Shown in pieces: positions 26,495 through 37,813 of a stretch of DNA of 64,000 nucleotides. Under the pieces are notes generated by a model that saw only the letters and a list, made by a program, of their open reading frames with translations, ran no database searches and had not been told where the DNA came from. The stretch is from Palaeococcus pacificus DY20341 (GTDB taxonomy: Archaea; Methanobacteriota_B; Thermococci; Thermococcales; Thermococcaceae), in the NCBI RefSeq assembly GCF_000725425.1, contig NZ_CP006019.1, positions 1,772,480-1,836,479 on the forward strand, in the 5' to 3' direction. Positions within the stretch are counted from its first letter, which is position 1; each line of letters begins with the position of its first letter. The position numbers and the translations under genes were made by a program.

Positions 26495-27640
26495 ATGAAC
26501 TTTAATCTAATCATCGCAATCACGGCAATCATCGGCTTTTGGGTCGTGATGTACGCGTTATTTGGGAGAAAATCCGAAGGGATAGAACTTGAGGAAGAAG
26601 GACTTCAAGTGGACTTATTCGTAGCAATGTGGAGGACTAAGAAGCTGTTAAACTTTATAAACAACCTCGCGAGAAAGTGGAGGAAGTTCTGGAAGGCATA
26701 TGCAACAATTGGAATTGTTATAGGATTTGTTGGGATGGCATTCGTCTTTTATATGCTCTTTAAAACCGCTATGAACACTTTAAGCACAAAAGCTCCAAGC
26801 GCTGGAGTTCAACTGGTAATTCCTGGAGTTACAATCCCTCTTTGGTATGGTTTAATAGGATTGGTAGTCGTTATGGTCGTTCACGAGCTCAGCCACGGCG
26901 TCGTCGCAAGAGCGGAAAAGCTCAGGTTAAAATCCGTCGGACTGGTTCTCTTTGCAGTGATTCCAGGAGCATTTGTTGAGCCCGATGAAGACGAGCTTAA
27001 AAAAGCTCCTCTCCTGAGCCGTCTTAGAGTCTACGCCGCGGGCTCAATGGCAAACATAGTAGTAGCACTCTTAGCAATCGTCCTCTTGAACTATGCCCTA
27101 ATGCCCGTTTTAGCACCGAGTGGAGTTGAAATCACAAACTTGGACTCAAGCGGCCCAGCAAAGGACTTTTTGATGAAAGGAGACATAATAATCGGCATAA
27201 ATGGCGAGCAGATAAAAACAATAGAGGACTTTCTAAACTTTATGAACAAAACAGCACCCGGAGAAACAATAGAGCTGGAGATTTTGAGGAATGGAGAGGT
27301 TAAGCACTTCCAGATAACGCTTGGGGAGCATCCAGAAAAAGAAGGTAAAGGCTACTTGGGCATATATCCCGCTCAAAGCTTGAAGTCAAAGATAGGCTTT
27401 GACAGCGTTGTTCTTCCTTTGGCGTTCTCGCTCTACTGGATATATCTCCTAAACTGGGGCATTGGGTTGATGAACCTTTTCCCACTAATCCCTCTCGATG
27501 GAGGGCGAATGCTGGACGATTTGCTTAAAGAGTACCTCCCAGAGAAAGTCGCAAAGCCAATAAGCTATGCATTCATAGGCATAGGACTCTTCCTGCTTAT
27601 GGTGAACCTCTTCCCCGCTTTAAAAGGCCTCATCGGGTGA
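26495..27640 (+). CDS. Site-2-type membrane metalloprotease (M50) with PDZ domain
   Basis: Intramembrane zinc protease of 381 residues. HELSH (130-134) is the HExxH zinc site in a membrane span. A PDZ domain covers about 200-290 (DIIIGINGEQIKTIEDF), and NLFPLIPLDGGRM near 330 gives the third-ligand Asp motif. It should cut membrane-anchored proteins, for example anti-sigma-like or signal remnants; targets in archaea are mostly unknown. ATG 26495 follows AGGTGAG. The LOG-like gene starts 4 nt after its stop. Confidence 0.9.
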   Translation: MNFNLIIAITAIIGFWVVMYALFGRKSEGIELEEEGLQVDLFVAMWRTKKLLNFINNLARKWRKFWKAYATIGIVIGFVGMAFVFYMLFKTAMNTLSTKAPSAGVQLVIPGVTIPLWYGLIGLVVVMVVHELSHGVVARAEKLRLKSVGLVLFAVIPGAFVEPDEDELKKAPLLSRLRVYAAGSMANIVVALLAIVLLNYALMPVLAPSGVEITNLDSSGPAKDFLMKGDIIIGINGEQIKTIEDFLNFMNKTAPGETIELEILRNGEVKHFQITLGEHPEKEGKGYLGIYPAQSLKSKIGFDSVVLPLAFSLYWIYLLNWGIGLMNLFPLIPLDGGRMLDDLLKEYLPEKVAKPISYAFIGIGLFLLMVNLFPALKGLIG

Positions 27641-27644
27641 TTGC

Positions 27645-28169
27645 ATGAAACAAATCGCTATAGCGGGCTCAAGCGATAGGAACCCTCTAGAAAAAGCGGC
27701 TGAAAAGACTAGAGAGTTTGCAAGGGAACTAGCGAGGTACAAAGACGATGTAGTTCTGCTGACCGGAGGAAGAGAGGGAATAATGCGCCTAGCTAGTGAG
27801 GAGTTTTCAAAGCTCGGAGGGATTGTTGTAGGCATTTTACCAGATAGGCAAGAAGGAAACGAGTTTAACAAAATACGCATAAAAACAGGGATGGACTTTG
27901 TCGAGAGGAGCGGCGTTTTGGTGAACTCAGCTGATGTCCTCGTTGTCCTAGGCGGGGGAGTTGGGACGATGATCGAGGCCTTGATGGCCTACAACCTCGG
28001 CATTCCTCTCGTTGTTCTAACGGATACGGCATATGAGAGCGATGAACTTGAGGGTTTAGCAAAAGATGGCTACTTCGACCACAAGAAAATAGAGAAGGTT
28101 TACTTCACGAGCGATCCAAGAGAAGCAGCTGAGCTGGCTTTAAGGCTCGCAAAAAATAAAAGGTCATAG
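27645..28169 (+). CDS. LOG/SLOG-family nucleotide-binding protein
   Basis: The protein has 174 residues. AIAGSSDRNP, TGGREGIM and VVLGGGVGTMIEAL are the SLOG Rossmann-type nucleotide-binding motifs (TIGR00725-like). Relatives include cytokinin-activating phosphoribohydrolases, but the PGGxGT catalytic core here is LGGGVGTMIE, so that activity is not assured. It may bind a nucleotide ligand. SD GGGTGATTGC overlaps the protease stop. The end overlaps the convergent KaiC-like gene by 6 nt. Confidence 0.8.
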   Translation: MKQIAIAGSSDRNPLEKAAEKTREFARELARYKDDVVLLTGGREGIMRLASEEFSKLGGIVVGILPDRQEGNEFNKIRIKTGMDFVERSGVLVNSADVLVVLGGGVGTMIEALMAYNLGIPLVVLTDTAYESDELEGLAKDGYFDHKKIEKVYFTSDPREAAELALRLAKNKRS

Positions 28170-28901
28170 TATCCTTATACTTCCTCCCCGCAGTCTAAAT
28201 TCATAGGCTTGGGGATCAAAATTTGGCAGGGGAGACTTCCTTACAACCATCTTTTCTGTTTCAGAGCCTTCAGATGACTGGAACTCTATGATATATTGGC
28301 TATAGAGCGCAATCCAAGAAATAAATTTCCTTGAAACTCTATCTCTATTTAGAAGCATAATATTTAGTGGTCTTTTTCTAGTTTCAGTCATTCGTGCAGT
28401 TTCTTTTAGCGTTAAATTTCTTTGCAGAATCTTTATCACCTGATCTTCTCCAAATAAAAACGCAGACCCATCCATTGTTATAGTAACACCCACTGGCCGT
28501 CTGTCTTTTATGCGTTCCTTAAGCATTCTTCTGTATAAATTCGCATACTTGGGGAGAAAAGTTGAAACATCCATCTCTTCAGCAGAGTAGATAAAGGGAT
28601 AGGGATATGTTATTTTATTAACCGAGGCAAATATATCTATTATACCTAGATCTCCGCTTTCAGCGCATTTATATATGTTAAATCCTGTCATCCCTAGTTC
28701 CGTGGCAAGTGAAGAGAGAGGAAGAACTGAATTTATGATCACGCCAAAATCTCCATTCTTGATTCTATTTTCCAGAATTTTAATTGCCAAGCCCCATCCA
28801 AGAGAATATGTATCATAGACTATCAGAGTAACGCTGTCCTCTAAAAGGCCCCCACCTAATGCATTATCTAACTTTTCAATCCCTGTGCTTAGAATTTGCA
28901 T
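28164..28901 (-). CDS. KaiC-like protein without a Walker A motif
   Basis: The protein has 245 residues and the KaiC/RadA plan. STGIEKLDNALGGGLLEDS aligns with the usual GxxxLDxLxGGGxPxGS opening, but the P-loop that should follow is YDTYSLGWG, with neither Gly-Lys-Thr nor its glycines. The Walker B region is VGVTITMDGSAFL. ATP hydrolysis is therefore unlikely; a regulatory or ligand-binding role is inferred. The intact relative at 50395-51108 shows what is missing. SD GGAGGTGCC precedes the ATG. Divergent from ttuA. Confidence 0.78.
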   Translation of the reverse strand: MQILSTGIEKLDNALGGGLLEDSVTLIVYDTYSLGWGLAIKILENRIKNGDFGVIINSVLPLSSLATELGMTGFNIYKCAESGDLGIIDIFASVNKITYPYPFIYSAEEMDVSTFLPKYANLYRRMLKERIKDRRPVGVTITMDGSAFLFGEDQVIKILQRNLTLKETARMTETRKRPLNIMLLNRDRVSRKFISWIALYSQYIIEFQSSEGSETEKMVVRKSPLPNFDPQAYEFRLRGGSIRIL

Positions 28902-29008
28902 AGTGGCACCTCCACAGAAAAATTTTGCATAATTTGTAAAAAAAGTTTTCTATATTCCAACCTCAATCCTTTTAAAATCTAACCCTCTTTGAAAATTAAG
29001 GTGAGCCT

Positions 29009-29974
29009 ATGAAGTGCAGTAAGTGTGGAAGAGACGCTGTATATCATGCCAAATATGAGGGAAGATATTACTGTCACAAGCACTTTAACGAATTAGTGGA
29101 GAGCAAAGTAAAGCAGACTGTGAGGAAATACCACCTCATTGAGCGAGGCGAGAGGATAGCCGTTGGCGTAAGTGGGGGTAAGGACAGCGTTGTTTTGCTT
29201 CACCTCTTGGCGAAGCTCAGAAAGAAGCTCCCCTTCGAGCTCGTGGCGATAACGATAGACGAGGGGATAGCAGGTTACAGGCCGCCGAGTGTTGAAGTTG
29301 CAAAGAGGAACGCGGAAATACTCGGGATAGAGCACCGTATATACTCCTTTAAGGAATATTTCGGCTTTTCTTTAGATGAGACCGTTGAGATAATGGGGAG
29401 CTTTGAGAGAGGCGAAAGGGTTGGAGCATGTTCTTACTGCGGTGTGTGGAGGCGCTGGCTGTTAAACTACGCGGCTTTGGATGTTGGAGCCGATAAATTG
29501 GCCGTTGGCCACAATTTGGACGATGAAGCTCAAGTGTTCCTCATGAACATAATGCGCGGCGATATAGCCCGATTGGGAAGAACGGGCCCCTACTATGAGG
29601 TAATCCACGAAGGCCTCGTCCCAAGGATAAAGCCCCTAAGGGAAGTTCCGGAGAAGGAGATTGTCCTTTATACGCTGCTCAACGACATCGAAGTGGATTT
29701 AGAGGAGTGCCCCTATGCTGTCGAGGCCTTCAGGGCTGAGATTAGAGATTGGGTAAATGATATGGAAGAGAAGCATCCGGGAACGAAGTACCAAATCCTA
29801 AGGAGCTACGACAAGATGTATCCCCTCTTAGCGAAAGCCTATGCAAAGCGCGATTTGGGAAGATGTAAGATATGCGGCCAGCCCACAAACGGCGAGATAT
29901 GCAAGGCATGCCAGTTCAAGCTCAAAGTCCAAGAAAAAGCAAAAGAAAAGGGCCTGACGTTTAGGGTTGAGTGA
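29009..29974 (+). CDS. ttuA: tRNA 2-thiolation enzyme TtuA (PP-loop, zinc fingers)
   Basis: Adenylates and thiolates tRNA, in thermophiles at m5U54 to give s2T54. The 321 residues comprise an N-terminal zinc finger (CSKCG, CHKH), the PP-loop SGGKDS (55-60), the cluster cysteines CSYC (141, 144) and LEECPY (234), and a C-terminal zinc finger CKICGQ...CKAC. These match the TtuA/Ncs6 family; three conserved Cys hold a [4Fe-4S] cluster in Pyrococcus. SD AAGGTGAGCCT precedes the ATG. The close relative Ncs6 (wobble U34) is the main alternative. Confidence 0.85.
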   Translation: MKCSKCGRDAVYHAKYEGRYYCHKHFNELVESKVKQTVRKYHLIERGERIAVGVSGGKDSVVLLHLLAKLRKKLPFELVAITIDEGIAGYRPPSVEVAKRNAEILGIEHRIYSFKEYFGFSLDETVEIMGSFERGERVGACSYCGVWRRWLLNYAALDVGADKLAVGHNLDDEAQVFLMNIMRGDIARLGRTGPYYEVIHEGLVPRIKPLREVPEKEIVLYTLLNDIEVDLEECPYAVEAFRAEIRDWVNDMEEKHPGTKYQILRSYDKMYPLLAKAYAKRDLGRCKICGQPTNGEICKACQFKLKVQEKAKEKGLTFRVE

Positions 29975-30042
29975 TCCGCTTTTTTGAAATTTTATTTAAA
30001 GTTGAATAATCCAAAGCCGCATAATTTAAGAAAAGAAAAAGT

Positions 30043-30740
<698 letters not shown>

Positions 30741-30828
30741 CTACTTTAAAGCTTAAATGCTTTGCCTATTAAAACGCACTCTGAGTAGGATACTCATGAG
30801 TAAGTTTTTAGAAAAAGAGAAATTGAGA

Positions 30829-32790
30829 TCAAATGCTCCAGTCAACACCGAGAGCATTGCCGTAAGCTTGGAGCACTCTCCTAAGATACTCCTTGGCAGT
30901 TCCGACTTTGTCCTCTTCGAAGCGCTTAGCCCACTTCTCGTTTCCAAACTCCTCCGCGCCTTTAGCAACTAAGTCTATAACGCGCATTGAGTCCCAGAAG
31001 ACAGGCTCATAGCCAGCTTTTTTGGCGTAGTTCACAATCTTTCTAAGCATCTTTCTAGCGTGAGCATCTAAATCCACATTTTCACCGTAGGCCTCCATGA
31101 AGAGGGGCTTTAATACAGCGCCCATCCATCCCCTATGGAAGCGGCACCAGCCAATGTTGTCGTACCAGAACTCCTTTAATGCACTCCCAAGGCTCTTTTG
31201 TGCAAGCTCTTCCGGCTCAAGGAAAACACCAAATTGGTAGAACGTCCAGTAGCGCCCTTGGATTGGATAGGGGATGTAGTTTCCAATGGCCCAGTACATC
31301 GTAGGCGTGATTTCTCCATCCTCACCTATGGGCGTGAAGACAGCGTAGTCCTTAAAGCTCTCGCCGTAGTTTAAGCGATCTTTAAAGTACTCATCCAAGA
31401 TTTTGCTGGCTTTCCTCTTTCCTAAACCGAGGATTTTGGCTATTTCGGTCTCAGCAAAAGCAACTCTATGAGCTAACTCCGCAACAAGCTTGGCGTTCTT
31501 CTCACTCGCCTCAACAGGCCTCAACAGCAATGCCTCTTTATCAAAGTCAGGCTTATCGCTTAGCCCAACTTCCTCAGGCTTTAACAAATCCCTATAAACG
31601 AGTTCGAGAACCCAAGAAGCCAAACCTCCAAACTCTATCGCATCGAAGCCCATCGCATCTACAGCATGAACGCTTATATCGCTCGCCCTGAGGCTTATAC
31701 TTCCACTCAGTGGGCCGTTGGCTTCATAGGGCTCGTATTCAACATGGTGACCTCTCCTGTGCTTCTTACATAAAACCGGGCATGGCTCTCCACAAGTAGT
31801 CCAATTCTTCGTCTCTATAGCTTCCTTATTGAAAGGCTCCCAGTAGTGCTTTATTATATTCTCATGAATCTTAATGCGCTCTTCCTTTGGAATGTACGGC
31901 ATCTGCCAGTTTAGAATCGGAACGAAGTCTCCTTCAGCGGGATAGTTCCCTCCAAAGGTTCCACCGGTTTTGAGCTTGGGATTGTACTTATACTTAACCG
32001 TCTTCTCGTTTATTACATCAAGCATAGGCTTCTTGTGAACTCCTTCAACTATCTCCTTCGCTATCTTAATGTTGCTTATGTCCTCATTGGGGAAGCTCTT
32101 CTTCACTTTTCCACCGAACATTATCGCTACAACGTTGTGTGCCCTAAACAAAACACTTCCGCTTCCTCCTCTTGCCGCCCAGTCCTCGCTTCCCTCCAAG
32201 CGCTTGCCCTTTCTAAGGGTTTGAGAGAATATAGCACCGAAGTTTGAGTTGAGTGCGGAAGGACCAACACAAGCTATCCTGTACTCCATACCATCAAACT
32301 TGTGCCCAAGGTTGTCGATGAGGTACTGGGTGAGGGCATAAACTCCTTCTTCACCTTTATATCCGCGCCAAATTTCAATGAGCTTTTCCTCTTCGATCTG
32401 ATGGAGCTCAACGCTTATATTTTCGCCATCGTTCTTTAAAATAACGACCGTTGGCTTCTCCGCCTTTCCTTCAATGACCACAAAGTCAACGCCGACTCTT
32501 TGGAACTGGTAAGCGGCACCGCCCATAGCTGAGGGAAAAATTCCTCCCCACAAGGGAGATCTAAAAACGAACATTAATCTATGGGCACCTGGAAGGGGGG
32601 AGCCTGCAAAAGGACCTTTTCCAAAAACGGTTACATTGTTAGGATCGTAAGGATCGAGCTCGTAAGTTTTGTAAACTTCATCGTGAAGGTGCAGAGCATA
32701 ATCGATGATGCCGTAAACGCCTTCCTTCTCGAACTCTTCGCTCCTAACTTCACCTCTCTCAACGTTAAGTTTGAGAACGTTGAACTTCAT
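30829..32790 (-). CDS. gor: Glyceraldehyde-3-phosphate:ferredoxin oxidoreductase (GAPOR, tungsten)
   Basis: Oxidises glyceraldehyde 3-phosphate to 3-phosphoglycerate with reduction of ferredoxin, replacing two glycolytic steps in Thermococcales. From ATG 32790 (SD GGAGGTGG) it has 653 residues, the length I recall for the Pyrococcus furiosus enzyme. The N-terminal region has PFAGSPLPGAHRL and GGAAYQF for tungstopterin binding. TTCGEPCPVLCKKHR carries the cluster cysteines, and NGPLSGS and WCRFHRGWM are typical of the GAPOR branch of the AOR family. It is divergent from kae1 and followed by tpiA. Confidence 0.9.
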   Translation of the reverse strand: MKFNVLKLNVERGEVRSEEFEKEGVYGIIDYALHLHDEVYKTYELDPYDPNNVTVFGKGPFAGSPLPGAHRLMFVFRSPLWGGIFPSAMGGAAYQFQRVGVDFVVIEGKAEKPTVVILKNDGENISVELHQIEEEKLIEIWRGYKGEEGVYALTQYLIDNLGHKFDGMEYRIACVGPSALNSNFGAIFSQTLRKGKRLEGSEDWAARGGSGSVLFRAHNVVAIMFGGKVKKSFPNEDISNIKIAKEIVEGVHKKPMLDVINEKTVKYKYNPKLKTGGTFGGNYPAEGDFVPILNWQMPYIPKEERIKIHENIIKHYWEPFNKEAIETKNWTTCGEPCPVLCKKHRRGHHVEYEPYEANGPLSGSISLRASDISVHAVDAMGFDAIEFGGLASWVLELVYRDLLKPEEVGLSDKPDFDKEALLLRPVEASEKNAKLVAELAHRVAFAETEIAKILGLGKRKASKILDEYFKDRLNYGESFKDYAVFTPIGEDGEITPTMYWAIGNYIPYPIQGRYWTFYQFGVFLEPEELAQKSLGSALKEFWYDNIGWCRFHRGWMGAVLKPLFMEAYGENVDLDAHARKMLRKIVNYAKKAGYEPVFWDSMRVIDLVAKGAEEFGNEKWAKRFEEDKVGTAKEYLRRVLQAYGNALGVDWSI

Positions 32791-32805
32791 ACTTCCACCT
32801 CCACA

Positions 32806-32822
32806 TATCACTCCCAGTGTTA
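32806..32822 (-). promoter_or_regulatory. Glycolytic-regulator site (TGM) in gor promoter
   Basis: Read on the minus strand: TAACAC-TGGGA-GTGATA, 11 of 12 matches to TATCAC-N5-GTGATA. It lies just downstream of the gor TATA box (CCTTAAATATTG, 32834-32845) and covers the expected transcription start. In this position the TrmB-type regulator represses glycolytic genes when sugar is absent. Confidence 0.75.
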
Positions 32823-32927
32823 TTGAGCAACCACAATATTTAAGGCTTGTCCTCTAACTACCAAAGTACGTCGGCAATGCTTATTAATTTTGACCCAAGC
32901 TTTTTAAATCAAAACTGCAGAGGGTAA

Positions 32928-34677
<1,750 letters not shown>

Positions 34678-34681
<4 letters not shown>

Positions 34682-35514
34682 AACTTCTTCTTTATCTTTA
34701 AGGTATACCTTGGATAGATTCCCTTTGAAAAGCGCACAAACTTTGTCTTTCTCGGGGACTTCTTTATGCTAATCTCCACTTCAGGATGGATGTATGTGTA
34801 GAACTGCCCATCAACCGTCAAAATCACATCCCTTCCCTTTGTTAAAACCGCGACATCAATCGTAGAGTCCGCAGGAACAACCATTGGGCGTGCATTTAAA
34901 GCTATAGGTGCCAGTGGAGCAATAACAACTCCATCAATCCTTGGATCTAAAAACGGGCCCCCAGCAGACAGTGCATACCCTGTAGAACCTGTGGGGGTTG
35001 AGATAATCAATCCATCCGCTCTAATCTCCTCGGCCAAACTCTTGTCAACGTAGTACTTTAAGTGCACAATCTTTCCGGGGATTCCCGTGAGTATAGCCAC
35101 TTCATTGAGAGCATCAGGGATATTGCTCTCGCCATTGAGATATACCCTGAGCTTAATTCTCTCATCGATATAATAATCTCCCTCAATAACTTTGTTTAAA
35201 GCAAAGAATGTTTCACTCGGATCCACCTCGGCTAGAAATCCCAACGTGCCCATATTTATTCCCAAAATTGGGATGTTATTTTTTACTTTGTGCTCTATCC
35301 TCAAAATAGTTCCATCCCCACCGATAGCGACTATAACATCGACGTCCATTTCCTCTAAAGGCTTCAAATCCGCCTCCTCAAAGTGGGGAAAGTGCTCATA
35401 TGTCTCCACATCGACGTAAACATCGTGGTCGCTAACCTTGAGGAAATCATAAACACGATACGCAAGCTTTAATGCCTCTTCCTTATCTCTCCTTGCTACT
35501 ATTCCGAACTTCAT
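34678..35514 (-). CDS. nadK: NAD kinase
   Basis: Makes NADP from NAD. The 278 residues from ATG 35514 include GGDGTILR (65-72), the NAD kinase/diacylglycerol kinase loop, and [15 protein letters not shown] (about 175-189), the second conserved region. A C-terminal beta domain contains VDGQFY. SD GGGGGAG ends in the stop region of the Trm112-like gene. It is the last gene of a five-gene minus-strand operon. Confidence 0.94.
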
Positions 35515-35515
35515 A

Positions 35516-35659
35516 TTACTCCCCCAGAGGCTTGGCTTCTTCAATCAGGAGGGATGGAACTCCTTCCACAATTGGGTATTTAAGCTTACACCTCTCACCC
35601 TCTCTCTTCAGCTCACCTCTGCACTTTGGGCAAGCTAAGATGTCAGCTATCCTCTTCAC
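35516..35659 (-). CDS. Trm112-like small zinc-binding protein
   Basis: A 47-residue protein below usual gene-calling length: [31 protein letters not shown]. This is the Trm112/YcaR pattern (CPxCxGEL ... YPIxxGVPxLL). Three Cys (10, 13 and 24) are kept; the usual fourth is absent. In eukaryotes and haloarchaea Trm112 stabilises methyltransferases for tRNA, rRNA and release factors. Start GTG 35659 follows GGGTG, overlaps the AglD-like gene by 17 nt, and the stop is 1 nt before nadK. The NSUN-type methyltransferase lies in the same operon. Confidence 0.78.
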   Translation of the reverse strand: MKRIADILACPKCRGELKREGERCKLKYPIVEGVPSLLIEEAKPLGE

Positions 35660-36653
35660 CCTTAGCACCCAGGTAAAAACTTATTAGCCCCCCAACTATT
35701 GTAGGTAGCCAAAAGGATATAAATCTATCCAAAATTGTTCCAGTTACTGCCAGCTCTTTATTTATGGATAGACTCAAGTATAGCGCAGAGTTAACACCTT
35801 CGGTTATGCCAACACCTCCCGGAAGGACACTAATCATTCCCAAAGCTATTCCAGCCATCTGAACCATCAAAACTTTGTAGATCTCCAAAGGATACCCTAT
35901 GCTCCTAAACACAAAGAACGTCCTGAAAACCATGACCACCCATAGAATGAGAGAATAAAAGAGAGTTTTGAAAAAAACACCCGGGTCCTTTGAGAGATCG
36001 GATAATGTTTCTCTAAACTCAAAGATTGCCTTTTGAAGTTTTTCTTCAAGCTTCTCCTCAATTCCAGCGAACTTTTGTGGGAATATGCGCCTTAAGAGTG
36101 AGATTATCCGTCTGAGCAGCCCCATAGCAAGCCTTTCATTGAATGAGAAGAGCAAAGTTAAAGCCAGTACCAAGAAAAGAACAAACGTGGAAATAGCCAA
36201 AACAACGAGTAGAAGATGTATCTTCAAGCTCAGAGCATATTTAAACGCAATAAACGTGAACAGCATTACAGGGATGACATCCAAAATTCTATCTGCCATC
36301 ACGGTGGCGAATATTGTTGCATATCTCTTATCACTCCTTTTGCCGACTATATAAGTCCTCGCAGGCTCACCGCCAGCTCTAGCGCCCGGGGTTATGTTGT
36401 TAACGAAAATCCCAACGAGAACGGCCATCAGAATCCTGCTTACACTCACATCTATGTTCGCTTTTTTGAGGAAAACCTTCCATCTAAGAGCCCAAGCTAG
36501 AACCGCCAAAATCTGCATTAAAAGGGCTAGGAGAAGGTATCTAACATCCGCACTCATAGCTATAGCTAGCGTTTCCTCTACCCCTGCCCACCATATGAGG
36601 AGGAGGATAACCACAACTCCTATCAAAATTAAAGTGATCCTCCTTCTCTCCAT
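35643..36653 (-). CDS. AglD/UPF0104-type lysylphosphatidylglycerol-synthase-like membrane protein
   Basis: The protein has 336 residues with about eight spans. NNITPGARAGGEPARTY and LPGGVGITEGVN are the conserved signatures of the MprF/UPF0104 membrane domain, found in flippase-like proteins and in the C-terminal part of AglD. A role in moving or scanning lipid-linked intermediates is plausible but unproven. Its ATG overlaps the methyltransferase stop by 1 nt. Part of the 38.4-34.7 kb operon. Confidence 0.82.
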   Translation of the reverse strand: MERRRITLILIGVVVILLLIWWAGVEETLAIAMSADVRYLLLALLMQILAVLAWALRWKVFLKKANIDVSVSRILMAVLVGIFVNNITPGARAGGEPARTYIVGKRSDKRYATIFATVMADRILDVIPVMLFTFIAFKYALSLKIHLLLVVLAISTFVLFLVLALTLLFSFNERLAMGLLRRIISLLRRIFPQKFAGIEEKLEEKLQKAIFEFRETLSDLSKDPGVFFKTLFYSLILWVVMVFRTFFVFRSIGYPLEIYKVLMVQMAGIALGMISVLPGGVGITEGVNSALYLSLSINKELAVTGTILDRFISFWLPTIVGGLISFYLGAKGEEDS

Positions 36654-37804
36654 CAGCTCACCTTCCTAAGCTTCGCTATGAAAAATCCCTGCGTCAGGTG
36701 TTTGTGTGGATAAAAGCGCTGCACCTCTTTAATCCCAATGCCCGGTGAGCCTATGAAAAGCTTCTGCTCCTCGAGTTTTAAGCCTTTTTTGAGCATGTAT
36801 CTGACGTTGGCTTCATTCTCTTCATAGCTTAGCGTGCATGTCGAATAAACTAAGACTCCTCCTTTCCTAAGGCTCTTTATCGCTGCATTGATGAAGTGCT
36901 TTTGATACCTCGCCGTTGCCTCTATTTCCTTAGGAGTCCTGCTTTCCCATAGCTTGGGCCTTATGCCGAGGGCAGTGCAGGGAGCATCGAGAAGTATCTT
37001 ATCGGCTTTTATCCCCAGTTCAGGGAGCTTCCTCGAGTCCATGTGGATGAGCTCAACGTTCTTAACGCCCAAGCGCTTAAGCTCTTCCTCCATTTTCTTT
37101 AGACGGTTCCTCGACTTGTCCATAGCTATGATTTTACCGCGGTTCTGCATGAGCTGGGCTATGTGAGAGGTTTTTCCGCCAGGAGCAGCGGCCATATCAA
37201 CTATAAGCTCCTCTTCACTCGGCTCTAAAACATGAGCGACCACCATGGAGGGCAGGCTTTGGGCGTAAAAGAGGCCTTTCTCATAGCTTTTCAGCTCACT
37301 CAAACTGGGGAGCTTGAACTTTGGGAGGGTAACTTCAACGGCTATGCCCCTCGTGGATAGAATCATCTCCTTAGCACTCATCCTTGCGATACCAACTCCT
37401 ACCAGCAGCCCGCGGGGGTCTCTAATTTGAACCTCATCCCCTTCCTTTATTCCCTTGTCGGCCTTTAAAACTCCCGGAGCGTAGAGCATTGCACCTTGGT
37501 AAACGCTTTCAGAGGCAAATTTGTTGGCTATTACCTTTGGGAGCTTTGGGTCGTAATCATCAGAAAAGTTTGGACCTTCCCTGTCGAAGTAAATACCCTC
37601 TTCCAGGTAAGGGCTCCTCTTGGGTTTAAGTCCCTCTTTTCTAAGCTCCTCCATGAGCTTTTCTCTGCTTATCTTAAGCGTATTTACCCTTATGTAGTAC
37701 TTTTCAACGGGCTCTCTAAGCTTCTCCATTATTATCTCTGCCTCATCGCCAAAGAGGCTGCGGTAGTAGGATTGAAGCTCCTCCGGAAAGGCCTCTAAAT
37801 ACAC
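36653..37804 (-). CDS. NSUN6-like tRNA (cytosine-5) methyltransferase with PUA domain
   Basis: SAM-dependent RNA m5C methyltransferase, 383 residues from GTG 37804 (AGGTGAT upstream; GTG 37813 adds three). A PUA-like domain is inserted near residues 90-165 (GALLYAPGV-type GAMLYAPGVLKADKGIKEGD). The SAM motif is DMAAAPGGKTSHIAQ. LDAPCTALG and YSTCTLSYEENE carry the two catalytic-region cysteines (Pro-Cys and Thr-Cys). The Pyrococcus horikoshii homolog methylates tRNA C72, so the same target is likely here. Confidence 0.85.
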   Translation of the reverse strand: MYLEAFPEELQSYYRSLFGDEAEIIMEKLREPVEKYYIRVNTLKISREKLMEELRKEGLKPKRSPYLEEGIYFDREGPNFSDDYDPKLPKVIANKFASESVYQGAMLYAPGVLKADKGIKEGDEVQIRDPRGLLVGVGIARMSAKEMILSTRGIAVEVTLPKFKLPSLSELKSYEKGLFYAQSLPSMVVAHVLEPSEEELIVDMAAAPGGKTSHIAQLMQNRGKIIAMDKSRNRLKKMEEELKRLGVKNVELIHMDSRKLPELGIKADKILLDAPCTALGIRPKLWESRTPKEIEATARYQKHFINAAIKSLRKGGVLVYSTCTLSYEENEANVRYMLKKGLKLEEQKLFIGSPGIGIKEVQRFYPHKHLTQGFFIAKLRKVS

Positions 37805-37813
37805 TAAAATCAC

